The notes: a model not told the origin generated them from the sequence alone. A DNA stretch of 64,000 nucleotides from Clostridia bacterium (GCA_017462035.1 JAFTRY010000025.1:82132-146131), one strand, 5' to 3'. Numbered from the stretch's first letter, positions 45,624 through 54,910 are shown. Numbers and translations are program-made.

Positions 45624-46212
45624 GACGGTTCTCCTATAAAAATAATAAATAAAATAAATGAATAAATAGTAGCAGTAGTAGTATTAGGGGGTGTTGAAAG
45701 TATGGAAAAGTCCGAAAGTCCTTGATAGGAAAGGATGATCTGACTGTGACAAATTCAAATAAGCTGTCCGATCTTTCGTGGAAAAGCTATGAAAAATTTT
45801 ATGGAAACAGAGAAAAGGATCTCAAAAAAACGAGAAAACAGAAAGGCTCCAAAGAAAAGAAAAAATTTCAAGCTTCACAGCGACATAATGGAAAAATCAA
45901 ATCTCAAAATTCTGTGGAAAACCTCCGATTGTGACGTACTTAATTTTTGTGCTTCTTTTCCGGTTTTCCATAAGAGTGGAAAAGAATTTCCATAAAACAA
46001 ATGTCAGATCAATCAAGGAAAATATCCGCGCGTATAAACAAATTTCCAAGGGAAACTATGGAAAACTTTTCTCAAAGCTACGACATGGAAAATTTGTGGA
46101 CATGTCGTACGAAAACTCAAAGCTCACCATGGAAAACCAAAATTTATGGTTATAAATTTTTTTTGAAAATACGTAAGAAATTTATTTCAAAAAAGTTTCT
46201 TGCGCCGCATTC
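45624..46212. other. oriC: Candidate oriC: dnaN-dnaA spacer with variant DnaA boxes
   Basis: A 589-bp A/T-rich spacer with no gene. Exact TTTTCCAYA (either strand) occurs at 45701, 45913, 45964 and 46057; one-mismatch copies at 45777, 45800, 45896, 45975, 45986, 46084 and 46128. No perfect TTATCCACA is seen. Position between dnaA and dnaN and box density fit the downstream half of a bipartite Firmicutes origin. Confidence 0.7.
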
Positions 46213-47610
46213 TTAACCGGAAATGTCCCTGATCATTTCATCCACCTCAATGCGGAATAGGGAATCCTGCTCATATTTTGAATTCATCAAGTTGTAGGAG
46301 GAATGAATGGTGGCATAATCACGGTTGAAGATCTTCGCGATGCTGGGATAAGACATATCGGTAATCTTCCGAATGAGAAATACAGACAAATGCCGGGCAG
46401 TGGTAATCTCCTTGTTTCGTTTGGGACTGAGAAGGTCAGATTTGGTGACCTTGTGTTTATTTTGCACCGCGTTGAAGATTTTGTCTACGGTTACGTTTAC
46501 CGGCTCCGCGCCGCCGAGAAGCTCGGCAAGACAGCTCTTGGCAAGCTCCATAGAAATATTTTTACCGGACAGGAAGCTGAGAGCACTGAGCTTTTTAATG
46601 GCTCCCTCGATTTGACGGATGTTGGAGCGGAGATTTTCTGCCAGGAAGGTCAAAACCTCGTCGGGAATCACAATGGATACCTGCTCGGCTTTTTTCTTGA
46701 TAATGGCGATTCTCAGCTCCAGGTCCGGCGGCTGGATATCGGCAAGCAGACCCCATTCAAATCGGGATTTCAGACGGTCCGCAAGGTTGGGAATGTCCTT
46801 AGGTGGACGGTCAGAGGACAGAACGATCTGCTTACCCTCTTCGTAAAGAGAGTTGAAGGTATGAAAGAATTCCTCTTGGGTGGTCTCCTTACCCGCAATG
46901 AACTGAATATCGTCGATCAGCAGAATATCGCAGTTCCGATAGCGTTCATGAAACTTATACATCTCGCCATTGGCAATGTTTTCGATCATTTGATTGGTGA
47001 AATCGTCGCCCTTGATATAAAGTACTCTCAGATCCGCCTTTTTCTTTTTGATCTCGTTTACTACAGCACTCATTAAGTGAGTTTTTCCCAGACCGCTGGG
47101 ACCGTAAATGAAGAGGGGATTATAGTCCGAGGCGGGACGTTGAGCTACCGCCAAACAGGCGGCATGAGCGAATTTATTGGTATTACCGACAATGAAATTT
47201 TCAAAGGTGTATTCGAATTTATAGTTGGGAGGGAGAATTCCGGCGGGTCTTCCGTCATCGGCGGGAGACGCCTTTTCCGGTTCTTGAGGGGGATCCTTTT
47301 CCTTCTCATCCCGTCCAAGGATCTGGTTCACGATCTTTTGAGGGTCGGTGCGGACACCGGTAAAGATCAATTCAATTCCCGGCTGAAAGCCGAGAAGCTG
47401 GGTGAATCCATCCTGGATCATGGTCAAATATTTTTCATTGACAACTTTATATTTTAGCTCCGAGGTGGTGGAAAAGGTAATGGTGTTGTCTTCGAAGGAA
47501 GAGACGGTCAACTCCCCAAACCAAAGGTCAATGGTAGATTGAGCAAACCGATCCCGAAAGGATTCCTTTACCGCTTCCCAAATTTCGGAAAGATCGTCAA
47601 GATAAGACAT
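46213..47610 (-). CDS. dnaA: Chromosomal replication initiator DnaA, with an unusual domain IV
   Basis: 465 residues. Domain I (IWEAVKESFRDRFAQSTIDLWF), a short linker, domain III AAA+ with Walker A GPSGLGKTH, Walker B ILLIDDIQF and the Arg finger in NLADRLKSRFEWGL, then domain IV. In domain IV the signature usually reading RDHTTVIHA is RDYATIHSS (about 426-436), so the His and Thr that contact DnaA-box bases are Tyr and Ala. The surrounding TTARHLSVFLIRKITDMSYPSIAKIFN is conserved. ATG at 47610 follows AAGGAG. It likely autoregulates through the box in its promoter. Confidence 0.95.
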   Translation of the reverse strand: MSYLDDLSEIWEAVKESFRDRFAQSTIDLWFGELTVSSFEDNTITFSTTSELKYKVVNEKYLTMIQDGFTQLLGFQPGIELIFTGVRTDPQKIVNQILGRDEKEKDPPQEPEKASPADDGRPAGILPPNYKFEYTFENFIVGNTNKFAHAACLAVAQRPASDYNPLFIYGPSGLGKTHLMSAVVNEIKKKKADLRVLYIKGDDFTNQMIENIANGEMYKFHERYRNCDILLIDDIQFIAGKETTQEEFFHTFNSLYEEGKQIVLSSDRPPKDIPNLADRLKSRFEWGLLADIQPPDLELRIAIIKKKAEQVSIVIPDEVLTFLAENLRSNIRQIEGAIKKLSALSFLSGKNISMELAKSCLAELLGGAEPVNVTVDKIFNAVQNKHKVTKSDLLSPKRNKEITTARHLSVFLIRKITDMSYPSIAKIFNRDYATIHSSYNLMNSKYEQDSLFRIEVDEMIRDISG

Positions 47611-47681
47611 AAAATGCTCCTTTTTTGTACTGGAAGAGTCAAAAAGCAGGACCGAAAAATAGGTATACTCCTCCATCTACT

Positions 47682-47710
47682 ATTGTACCATATTTTCCAC
47701 AAAATTGCAA
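47682..47710 (-). promoter_or_regulatory. dnaA promoter with a DnaA-box-like site in the spacer
   Basis: On the minus strand, TTGCAA (47705-47710), a 17-bp spacer and TACAAT (47682-47687). The spacer contains TGTGGAAAA (47693-47701), the same variant box as in the spacer downstream of dnaA, so DnaA binding should block RNA polymerase. Confidence 0.75.
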
Positions 47711-47765
47711 GTTTTTTTTCAATTTTCTTTCAAATATAATTAAATATTATAATATTTACCGGTAA
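47711..47765. other. A/T-rich stretch upstream of dnaA (possible unwinding element)
   Basis: Almost only A and T over about 50 bp (for example AATATAATTAAATATTATAA). Only one box is close by. The rest of 47766-48086 has no gene. Confidence 0.4.
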
Positions 47766-47980
47766 TAAGAAAAAGAAAGGTTTCGATGGGGTCGGGGAAA
47801 GAAAAAAGAACCGTAAAAATGAACCGGTGTCTCTCGACGCTTATTTATTTTCCAGAAAAGGAGTTGTCGGGTTTAGCGCGGAAACCGTGATTTGTTTCTC
47901 ATTGGCGTATATTTGTACGTCAACGAGCCAAAGCGCGGCTAAAAATACACAAAAAATTGAAATCTGTAAGAATCTCTATC

Positions 47981-48030
47981 AAAAAAACCGCTCCCAACGT
48001 CGCATTTGGACGGTGAAAGCGGTATTTTTA
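47981..48030 (-). terminator. Terminator of the antiporter gene
   Basis: ACCGCT pairs with AGCGGT around a long, partly paired loop; T-run of seven on the minus strand. Confidence 0.6.
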
Positions 48031-48086
48031 TTGATTATTTATCCGTGTATTTTTGTTTTGTGCTAAACGCAAAGGACTTAGATCTG

Positions 48087-49406
48087 TTAAGACTTGGAAT
48101 GATGTCGGTGATCCTCGCCAAGCCAGCGGTTTCCCTTGTGCTTTTCGGGAAGTACACGGGCGCTGGTCTTTCCTTCCGGCTGAATTTCTCCTGCTTTTTC
48201 CAGAGATATTTTCGTGAGGGAAGGTCCGACTAACTCATAGATCAAAACGGCAAATAGGGTAATATTGGACACAATGGCTCCTTCGGCTCCCAAGGTCTGT
48301 GCCTTGATAGCCATTCCGAGAGCAACTCCCGCCTGGGGGAAGAGGGTAACGCCCAAATAACGAACAATAGTGGGGCTGCATTTTGTAGCGCGGGAACTAA
48401 TATAGGCACCCAGATATTTTCCTCCTGCACGGGTGACCACGTAGATCAGACCAATAAGAACGATGGCAAGGTCGGTGAAGACAGATAGCTCCAGCTCCGC
48501 TCCGCTGAGGACGAAAAACAGGATGAAAAGAGGTGCGGTCCAGCGATCCAGACGGTCCATAAGCTCCTCGGAAAAATCGCAGAAATTGCAAAATACCGTA
48601 CCCAGCATCATGCAGACCAACAAAGAAGAAAAGCCAATATGTACGCCGCCAATGTCAAATTTCATCATAGAAAGTGCTACCGTAACCAGAACGAAGGCAA
48701 CCGACATGGAAAGACGTTTGGAGCGGGAATGGAAGAATCGCTCCACAAAGGTAAAGAGCAGACCCATAAGTAAGCCCAAAAGAAGGGAAAGGACCACCTC
48801 CAGGAGTGGCTCCAAAAGGACAGAGATCATGTCGATTTTTCCCGATTGCAGTGCTTTTGCCACACCAAAGGAAATGGCGAAGAGAACCAGACCCACCGCG
48901 TCATCCAGAGCAACAACGGGAAGCAAAATATCGGTCAGAGGACCCTTTGCCTTATACTGACGAACGACCATGAGTGTTGCTGCAGGAGCCGTTGCCGCTG
49001 CCACGGCACCTAGAACGATTGCCGCCGAAAGGGAAAACTTATCAGGCATTGCCAGATGGACACAGATCAGAACCACGTCTACGATCAGAGTGGTGATGAC
49101 AGCCTGAAAAATACCGATCACGGTTGCTTGTTTTCCGATCTGCTTCAGCTGGGACAAGCGAAATTCGTTTCCGATGGAAAAGGCAATGAAGCCAAGGGCA
49201 ATATCGGAAAGAAGAGAATAGGATTTTACGTCAGCTATGCTGATAAAGCCAAGTCCCGGAACACCTAAAGCTCCAAGAAGGTAGGGTCCAATGAGGATTC
49301 CCGCCACCAAATACGCGGTTACTGCCGGAAGCTTTGCCAGCTTTGCCAGGCGGGACAGCATCAAGCCGGCAAAGAGCGCAATCGACAGAGAAAATAAAAT
49401 TTGCAT
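48087..49406 (-). CDS. Cation:proton antiporter (CPA2/KefB-like)
   Basis: 439-residue membrane protein with about 12-13 helices. Seen: LPAVTAYLVAGILIGPYLLG in helix 2, GAVAAATAPAATLMVVRQYKAKGPLTD in helix 5, and VVALDDAVGLVLFAISFG with the paired Asp residues that carry ions in Na+/H+ antiporters. The tail (about 30 residues, His/Lys-rich) is cytoplasmic; no RCK/TrkA domain follows. Role: Na+ or K+ exchange for pH and salt balance. Confidence 0.87.
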   Translation of the reverse strand: MQILFSLSIALFAGLMLSRLAKLAKLPAVTAYLVAGILIGPYLLGALGVPGLGFISIADVKSYSLLSDIALGFIAFSIGNEFRLSQLKQIGKQATVIGIFQAVITTLIVDVVLICVHLAMPDKFSLSAAIVLGAVAAATAPAATLMVVRQYKAKGPLTDILLPVVALDDAVGLVLFAISFGVAKALQSGKIDMISVLLEPLLEVVLSLLLGLLMGLLFTFVERFFHSRSKRLSMSVAFVLVTVALSMMKFDIGGVHIGFSSLLVCMMLGTVFCNFCDFSEELMDRLDRWTAPLFILFFVLSGAELELSVFTDLAIVLIGLIYVVTRAGGKYLGAYISSRATKCSPTIVRYLGVTLFPQAGVALGMAIKAQTLGAEGAIVSNITLFAVLIYELVGPSLTKISLEKAGEIQPEGKTSARVLPEKHKGNRWLGEDHRHHSKS

Positions 49407-49487
49407 CTCAAATAACCTCCAAAAAAGTCAAGGATTATAAACCACCATGAGATTATAGCACTTTCTCCGGGGAATGTCAAGGAGGAA

Positions 49488-49516
49488 TTGACTTTTTTCA
49501 AAAAATGTTGTATAAT
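49488..49516 (+). promoter_or_regulatory. Sigma-A promoter of the shikimate kinase gene
   Basis: TTGACT (49488-49493), a 17-bp spacer and perfect TATAAT (49511-49516). Confidence 0.8.
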
Positions 49517-49559
49517 GAAGGAAATTTTTCAAATGACTCAATTGTCGGGAGGTCGGACT

Positions 49560-50075
49560 GTGAGAAGAAGGGATAATGTCATACTAATTGGAATGTCGGG
49601 AGCCGGAAAAAGTACCTTGGGAGTGCTTCTTGCCAAGGCTCTTGGAAAGAGCTTTGTGGATACCGATCTGTTGATCCAGCAGAGGGAAGAAAAGCTTCTT
49701 CAGCAGATTTTAAACGAGAAGGGGCAAGAGTATTTCATGGAGATTGAGGAGGACGTGATCTCAACACTTTCCGCAAAGAACAGCGTCGTTGCCACGGGAG
49801 GGAGCGTGGTGTACTCCGACAGGGGAATGAAGCATTTGAGGGAGATAGGATTTTTGGTCTATTTACAGGTAGAGGACGGGGAGCTGTTGGGACGGATCTC
49901 CAATATTACTACCCGAGGGATCGTGTTCAAGGGCTCGGGAGATTTTCGCTCGGTGTACGAGGAAAGAAAGCCCTTGTATGAGAAATATGCCGACCTGACG
50001 GTGAACTGCTCCGGCGGCACCGTTGAGCGAAGTGTGGAAAGAATTTTGACAGAGCTTTCCGAGGAGAAGAAATAA
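49560..50075 (+). CDS. aroK: Shikimate kinase
   Basis: 171-residue P-loop kinase phosphorylating shikimate in the chorismate pathway. Seen: Walker A GMSGAGKS at 11-18, FVDTDLLIQ with the shikimate-binding Asp, ATGGSVVY, and a lid/Arg region ending in YEERKPLYEKYADLTVN. A GTG start at 49560 is chosen: GGGAGG lies 7 bp ahead, and upstream starts overlap the promoter. No other aro gene is adjacent. Confidence 0.9.
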   Translation: MRRRDNVILIGMSGAGKSTLGVLLAKALGKSFVDTDLLIQQREEKLLQQILNEKGQEYFMEIEEDVISTLSAKNSVVATGGSVVYSDRGMKHLREIGFLVYLQVEDGELLGRISNITTRGIVFKGSGDFRSVYEERKPLYEKYADLTVNCSGGTVERSVERILTELSEEKK

Positions 50076-50080
50076 AAGAG

Positions 50081-50130
50081 GTCGTTATGGCGCATCTGCC
50101 TTAAAGCAGGTACGCCGTAACGACTTCTTT
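50081..50130 (+). terminator. Terminator after shikimate kinase
   Basis: GTCGTTAtGGCG pairs with CGCCgTAACGAC, with an inner CTGCC/GGCAG-like stem; T-rich run follows. Confidence 0.75.
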
Positions 50131-50135
50131 TTTAT

Positions 50136-50507
50136 TCAGATATTCCGCAGGACCCAGAAGAGAAGGACAATGAGAATCATACCAACGTGGATCCATAGGG
50201 GACCCGGTAGGGGGTCAAGCTGTCCGGTTTTCAGGTATTTTGCCGTAACGCTTCCCACAAACCAGCCTCCGTACAAAGCATACAGGGGAAGGAGGGGGTT
50301 ATACCCAAGGGCAAGCAGGATATCCCCTCGGCTCAGTGCCACGATACCTCTGGTCAAGCCGCATCCGGGACAACAAAGTCCGGTCATTTCGTGGAAGAAG
50401 CAGGGAATTCCGACAAAAGGAGTCGATCGAATAAGCAACAGGTAAGAAAGTCCTGCCAGCAGTACGACGGCGTAGATGGCGCATATGCGCCAGACTCGTG
50501 TTCTCAT
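50136..50507 (-). CDS. DUF2752 small membrane protein
   Basis: 123 residues with three predicted membrane helices. The family motif CCPGCGLTRG with its paired Cys lies after helix 1 (MTGLCCPGCGLTRGIVALSRGDILLAL). ATG at 50507 follows GGAGGAG. It begins 80 bp after the thrS stop. Function of DUF2752 is unknown; the Cys pair suggests metal or redox chemistry. Confidence 0.87.
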   Translation of the reverse strand: MRTRVWRICAIYAVVLLAGLSYLLLIRSTPFVGIPCFFHEMTGLCCPGCGLTRGIVALSRGDILLALGYNPLLPLYALYGGWFVGSVTAKYLKTGQLDPLPGPLWIHVGMILIVLLFWVLRNI

Positions 50508-50586
50508 AGCTGCTCCTCCTGCTCCTTCGATGATTTTTACAAGATGGGGGAGAAGGCAGAGCCTCTCCCCCATCAATTTGGAAACG

Positions 50587-52530
50587 TTAGTTATCCAGTC
50601 TCTTTTCGTCGATCTGGGTCTTGGCAAAGGAAATAAAGTCCTCTGCTGCCATAGCACCCATGTCTCCCGTCTTGCGGGAACGAACGGCAACCGTGCCCTC
50701 GTTCATTTCCTTTTCGCCGATGACCAGCATATAAGGAACCTTCTCCAGCTGTGCCGCGCGGATCTTGTAGCCGATCTTTTCATTTCTCTCGTCAATCGTC
50801 ACGCGCATACCAAGAGTCATCATGCGATTTGCGATCTGGCGGCAGTATGCCACCTGCTCGTCTCCGATGGGCAGGAAACGAACCTGTTCGGGTGCCATCC
50901 ACATAGGCAGGGCACCTGCATACTTTTCAAGCAGCAGAGCCAAGGTTCTTTCGTAGCAGCCCATAGAGGTGCGGTGAATGATATAGGGGGTCTTCAAGGT
51001 ATTGTCGGAGTCCACGTACTCCATGCCGAATTTCTTCGCCAGGAGCATATCGATCTGAATGGTGATCAGAGTATCCTCTTTTCCGTGAACGTTCTTGATC
51101 TGAATATCCAGCTTGGGTCCGTAGAAGGCTGCCTCGTCAACACCGATGCTGTAGTTCTCTCTGCCCAGATAGGTATCAAGAAGCTGTTCCATGATGGCTT
51201 GGGCTTCGCCCCACTGCTCGGGTGTTCCCTCGTATTTGTCGGTTCTCTTGGGATCCCACTGCGAGAAGCGGAAGGAGCAATCCTCCTTCAGCCCCATGGT
51301 TTCCAGGCAGTAGAGTGCCAGATCCAGACAGCCCTTGAATTCCTCGGCAAGCTGTTCAGGACGGAGAATGAGGTGACCCTCGGAAATCGTGAACTGGCGG
51401 ACACGGATCAGACCGTGCATCTCGCCGCTGTCCTCGTTACGGAACAGGGTGGAGGTCTCGCCCAGTCTCATGGGAAGGTCACGGTAAGAACGCTTTTTAT
51501 TCAAAAATACCTGATACTGGAAGGGGCAGGTCATGGGGCGGAGAGCAAAGCATTCCTTGGTCTCGTCGTGGGGGTCGCCCAGGACGAACATACCGTCCAG
51601 ATAATGATCCCAGTGACCTGAGATCTTGTAAAGCTCACGCTTTGCCATGAGGGGGGTCTTGGTCAGCAGGTAGCCTCGCTTCTGCTCTTCATCCTCAATC
51701 CAACGCTGGAGTAGCTGAATAGTTCTGGCACCCTTGGGGAGCAGGATGGGAAGACCCTGTCCGACACTGTCCACGGTAGTGAAATACTCCAGATCCCTTC
51801 CTACCTTGTTATGGTCTCTTTTCTTTGCCTCTTCGATTCTCTCCAGGTGAGCCTTCAGCTCGTCCTTGGAGGGAAAGGCGGTACCGTATACGCGCTGGAG
51901 CATCTTGTTATTCTGGTCGCCCTTCCAGTACGCGCCGGTGCACTGAGTCAGCTTTAGTGCCTTAATAGCACCGGTGGAGAAAAGGTGAGGTCCGGCGCAA
52001 AGGTCGGTAAACTCGCCCTGGCGGTAGAAGCTGATGACCGCGTCCTCGGGAAGCTCCTCAATGAGCTGTACCTTATAGGGCTCGTCCTTTTCCTTCATGA
52101 GGGCAATTGCCTGGGCTCTGGGAAGCTCGAAGCGCTCAATTTTCAGATTTTCCTTGACGATCTTCTTCATTTCATCCTCGATGGATTTTAGAATCTCGGG
52201 GGTGAAGGAGGTAGCACTGTCAAAGTCGTAGTAGAAGCCGCCGTCAATGGCAGGTCCGATGGTGAGCTTGGTCTCCGGGTACAGGCGCTTGACTGCCTGC
52301 GCCAGCACGTGGGATGCCGTATGGCGGAATACGTGGGCTCCCTCCTCGTCAGCGAAGGTAAGAAGAGCTACCTCGGCATCGGTATCTAACAGGGTCGTAA
52401 GAGCGCAAACGGTTCCGTTTACCTTGGCGGCAAGAACCGCTCGGCTGATGAGCCCTGCCTCTTGTGCCGCATCGTATACCGTCAGCGGCTCGTTTTTTTC
52501 GAGAACAACGTCTCCAAATTTGATGTTCAT
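50587..52530 (-). CDS. thrS: Threonyl-tRNA synthetase
   Basis: 647-residue class II synthetase. Order: TGS domain (1-60), editing domain with the HxxxH motif (HTASHVLAQAVKRLYP), catalytic core with motif 2 and Cys-containing RPMTCPFQY, His in ISEGHLIL, motif 3 region IIHRTSMGCYERTLALLLE, and the anticodon-binding domain (VRFLPIGDEQVAYC ... VRSRKTGDMG). Zinc ligands Cys/His/His seem present. Motif surroundings (QFTISEGH, SMGCYERT) differ from the E. coli type. A T-box leader precedes it. Confidence 0.95.
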   Translation of the reverse strand: MNIKFGDVVLEKNEPLTVYDAAQEAGLISRAVLAAKVNGTVCALTTLLDTDAEVALLTFADEEGAHVFRHTASHVLAQAVKRLYPETKLTIGPAIDGGFYYDFDSATSFTPEILKSIEDEMKKIVKENLKIERFELPRAQAIALMKEKDEPYKVQLIEELPEDAVISFYRQGEFTDLCAGPHLFSTGAIKALKLTQCTGAYWKGDQNNKMLQRVYGTAFPSKDELKAHLERIEEAKKRDHNKVGRDLEYFTTVDSVGQGLPILLPKGARTIQLLQRWIEDEEQKRGYLLTKTPLMAKRELYKISGHWDHYLDGMFVLGDPHDETKECFALRPMTCPFQYQVFLNKKRSYRDLPMRLGETSTLFRNEDSGEMHGLIRVRQFTISEGHLILRPEQLAEEFKGCLDLALYCLETMGLKEDCSFRFSQWDPKRTDKYEGTPEQWGEAQAIMEQLLDTYLGRENYSIGVDEAAFYGPKLDIQIKNVHGKEDTLITIQIDMLLAKKFGMEYVDSDNTLKTPYIIHRTSMGCYERTLALLLEKYAGALPMWMAPEQVRFLPIGDEQVAYCRQIANRMMTLGMRVTIDERNEKIGYKIRAAQLEKVPYMLVIGEKEMNEGTVAVRSRKTGDMGAMAAEDFISFAKTQIDEKRLDN

Positions 52531-52572
52531 ATAGGTTTCCTCCTAAAAGTATGAGTTGTTTGGGTTATTATT

Positions 52573-52735
52573 TTAAGAAACTTTTTGAAAAAAGTTTCTT
52601 AAGATCTTCAAAAACTTTCAAACTGATTTTTAGCTATCAATCTGTCTATCGAATATAAGATAAGGGTATAAGATAAAAATTTTTCAGTATTGCTTTTTTT
52701 TGGTTACTTTTCTTTCGCGAAAGAAAAGTAACACG
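52573..52735 (-). repeat. Two-hairpin repeat in the thrS leader
   Basis: AAGAAACTTTTTGAAAAAAG at the left edge and a TTACTTTTCTTTCG/CGAAAGAAAAGTAA palindrome at the right edge; same order of parts as 40905-41053. Confidence 0.65.
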
Positions 52736-52748
52736 CGTCCTTATTCTC

Positions 52749-52960
52749 AAAAATCAAACCGCGCGTCCTACCACGGCGAAGAAGATCGCCCGAGGCGCAG
52801 GACGCGCGGTTCCACTCGGATTTATTACTCGTTATATGAAATTGCTTTTGGCGCAAAAAGCGGTATCACGGGGAGTCTTTCATAAAGACCTTTCAGCCTG
52901 GGGTCTTTTCTCTGGGATGAGGGGTCTCCGGGGACGTGTTTTTTTACGGGTCTCCAAAAG
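52749..52960 (-). promoter_or_regulatory. T-box riboswitch of thrS
   Basis: On the minus strand the T-box core GAGTGGAACCGCG (52805-52817) is followed by a strong terminator, CCGCGCGTCCT/AGGACGCGCGG (52759-52809) with a T-run. The core overlaps the terminator stem, as it must for the antiterminator switch. Uncharged tRNA-Thr should open thrS expression. The 5' part is C-rich and I could not place a canonical stem I or the Thr specifier codon. Confidence 0.78.
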
Positions 52961-52962
52961 GA

Positions 52963-53385
52963 TTACTTTTTGGTATTGTACGCGGAATGAGGATTGAGGA
53001 ATTCACGCCAATCCAGGTCTCCGCGATCCAGGGCGGTAATGATTACCTCCGCTGTAGCAATGTTTGTGGCAACGGGAATGTTATACTGGTCGCACATCCG
53101 CAAAAGCTCCATCTCGGCGGGAGAGACCTTGGAGGAAGAGCGGGTGTCGCGAAAGTAGAGAAGAATGTCGATCTCGTTATAGGAAATGCGGGACGCGATC
53201 TGTTCCTCGCCGCCCTGTTCGCCCGACATTAAACGGTCAATGTGAAGCCCGGTAGCTTCTGAAATATACTTCGCGGTTGTGGCGGTGGCACATAGATTAT
53301 GCTTGTTCAGAATACCACAATACGCGATACAAAATTGAGCCATCAGTTCTTTTTTTAAGTCGTGGGCGATAATAGCAATTTCCAT
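52963..53385 (-). CDS. Methylglyoxal synthase-like protein with altered active site
   Basis: 140 residues aligning over their whole length with methylglyoxal synthase (MEIAIIAHDLKKELMAQF ... LRMCDQYNIPVATNIATAEVII). Key residues differ: GGDQQ, with the catalytic Asp, is GGEEQ; the RDPLTAQPHEPD loop is RDTRSSSKVSPA, so the active-site His and a second Asp are lost; and the phosphate loop ATGTT is ATATT. It may bind a phosphate ligand without catalysis or have a new role. ATG at 53385 follows GGAGGAAC. Upstream of the thrS T-box. Confidence 0.8.
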   Translation of the reverse strand: MEIAIIAHDLKKELMAQFCIAYCGILNKHNLCATATTAKYISEATGLHIDRLMSGEQGGEEQIASRISYNEIDILLYFRDTRSSSKVSPAEMELLRMCDQYNIPVATNIATAEVIITALDRGDLDWREFLNPHSAYNTKK

Positions 53386-53516
53386 CCATGTTCCTCCATG
53401 CTTCTTTTTGATTCGAAAATGACAATATACTGACGCTATTATACACTTTTTTTGTGAATTTGTCAATGAGTATTGGTGAAAAATTATAAATGTTTTTGAA
53501 TAACATGAAATTGGTA

Positions 53517-53545
53517 TTGCATTTTTTCGTCGAATGTATTATAAT
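53517..53545 (+). promoter_or_regulatory. Sigma-A promoter of glyA
   Basis: TTGCAT (53517-53522), a 17-bp spacer and perfect TATAAT (53540-53545). Confidence 0.75.
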
Positions 53546-53582
53546 AAATGTATTATTTTTTCGTAACGTAGGAGGAGAAGAA

Positions 53583-54836
53583 ATGATTCGTAAAATGATC
53601 GACGCAGTAGCGGCAGCCGATCCCGAGATCGCCCAGGCGATTGAGGCGGAATATACCCGTCAATGTGACGGGCTGGAGCTGATTGCTTCTGAGAACGTAG
53701 TCTCTCAGGCGGTGATGTGCGCCATGGGCTCGGTGCTGACGAATAAATATGCAGAGGGATATCCCGGAAAACGCTATTATGGCGGCTGTCAATGTGTGGA
53801 CGTGGCTGAGAATATTGCCATCGAGCGTGCCAAGAAGCTGTTTGGAGCCGCATATGCCAACGTACAGCCTCATAGCGGTGCCCAGGCAAACACTGCTGTT
53901 TATTTTGCTCTGATCCAGCCGGGTGACACGGTTATGGGCATGAGCTTGGCGCACGGCGGACATCTGACACACGGAAGTCCTGTGAATATTTCCGGAATGT
54001 ATTACAATTTTATTCCCTATGAGCTGGATCCCGTTACCCAGCGGATCGATATGGACGCATACGAGGCACTGGCGCGCAAACACCGTCCGAAGCTGATCGT
54101 AGCCGGAGCCTCCGCTTATCCCAGGGTAATCGATTTTGAGAGAATGGCTGCTATCGCGCACGAGGTAGGTGCGTATTTCATGGTAGACATGGCGCATATT
54201 GCCGGCTTGGTTGCCGCGGGTGAGCACCCCTCCCCCGTGCCCTATGCTGACGTAGTGACTACCACCACTCACAAGACCCTGCGAGGTCCTCGCGGCGGTT
54301 TGATTCTTACCAACGATGAGGAGATTGCGAAAAAGATCAATAAGGCGATCTTCCCCGGAACCCAGGGCGGACCTTTGATGCACGTAATTGCTGCCAAGGC
54401 GGTTTGCTTCGGCGAGGCGTTGAAGCCAGAATTCAAGGCATACCAGCACAGAATTGTGGAGAACGCGAGGGTACTGGCAAAGGGTCTTCTGGAGGAGGGC
54501 TTTGATCTGGTATCTGGCGGTACAGACAACCACCTGATGCTGGTGGATCTCCGTCCCATGAAGGTGACCGGAAAAGAATTTGAGGCGAGATTGGACGCGG
54601 TACACATGACTGCCAACAAAAACGCCATTCCCAACGACCCCGAGAAGCCCTTTGTGACCTCTGGTGTTCGTGTGGGTACTCCCGCCGTGACCTCCCGTGG
54701 GCTGGGAACCGAGGAAATGAAGACCATTGCCCGTTTGTTCGGCATGGTTGCCCGTGATTTTGAGGGAAGTGCCGATGCTGTACGTACGGAGGTTGATGGA
54801 CTCTGTAAGAGATTTCCTCTTTACAAAAACGTGTAA
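53583..54836 (+). CDS. glyA: Serine hydroxymethyltransferase
   Basis: 417-residue PLP enzyme converting serine and tetrahydrofolate to glycine and methylene-THF. Seen: [57 protein letters not shown], the PLP-lysine motif [16 protein letters not shown], and the C-terminal [19 protein letters not shown] at 53583 follows TAGGAGGAG. Single-gene unit with its own promoter and terminator. Confidence 0.97.
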   Translation: MIRKMIDAVAAADPEIAQAIEAEYTRQCDGLELIASENVVSQAVMCAMGSVLTNKYAEGYPGKRYYGGCQCVDVAENIAIERAKKLFGAAYANVQPHSGAQANTAVYFALIQPGDTVMGMSLAHGGHLTHGSPVNISGMYYNFIPYELDPVTQRIDMDAYEALARKHRPKLIVAGASAYPRVIDFERMAAIAHEVGAYFMVDMAHIAGLVAAGEHPSPVPYADVVTTTTHKTLRGPRGGLILTNDEEIAKKINKAIFPGTQGGPLMHVIAAKAVCFGEALKPEFKAYQHRIVENARVLAKGLLEEGFDLVSGGTDNHLMLVDLRPMKVTGKEFEARLDAVHMTANKNAIPNDPEKPFVTSGVRVGTPAVTSRGLGTEEMKTIARLFGMVARDFEGSADAVRTEVDGLCKRFPLYKNV

Positions 54837-54851
54837 GAGGCAACAAAGAAA

Positions 54852-54898
54852 AAATAAAGAGAGCACAACGCTGTCAAGGTGTTGTGCTCTCTTTATTT
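54852..54898. terminator. Terminator after glyA
   Basis: AAATAAAGAGAGCACAAC pairs with GTTGTGCTCTCTTTATTT (one unpaired step near the loop). Confidence 0.85.
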
Positions 54899-54910
54899 GA
54901 CGGGAATGGG

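Noticed and set aside
53553..54866. 437-codon minus-strand frame across glyA
   Set aside because: Exact shadow of glyA; the plus-strand protein has all SHMT motifs, promoter and terminator.
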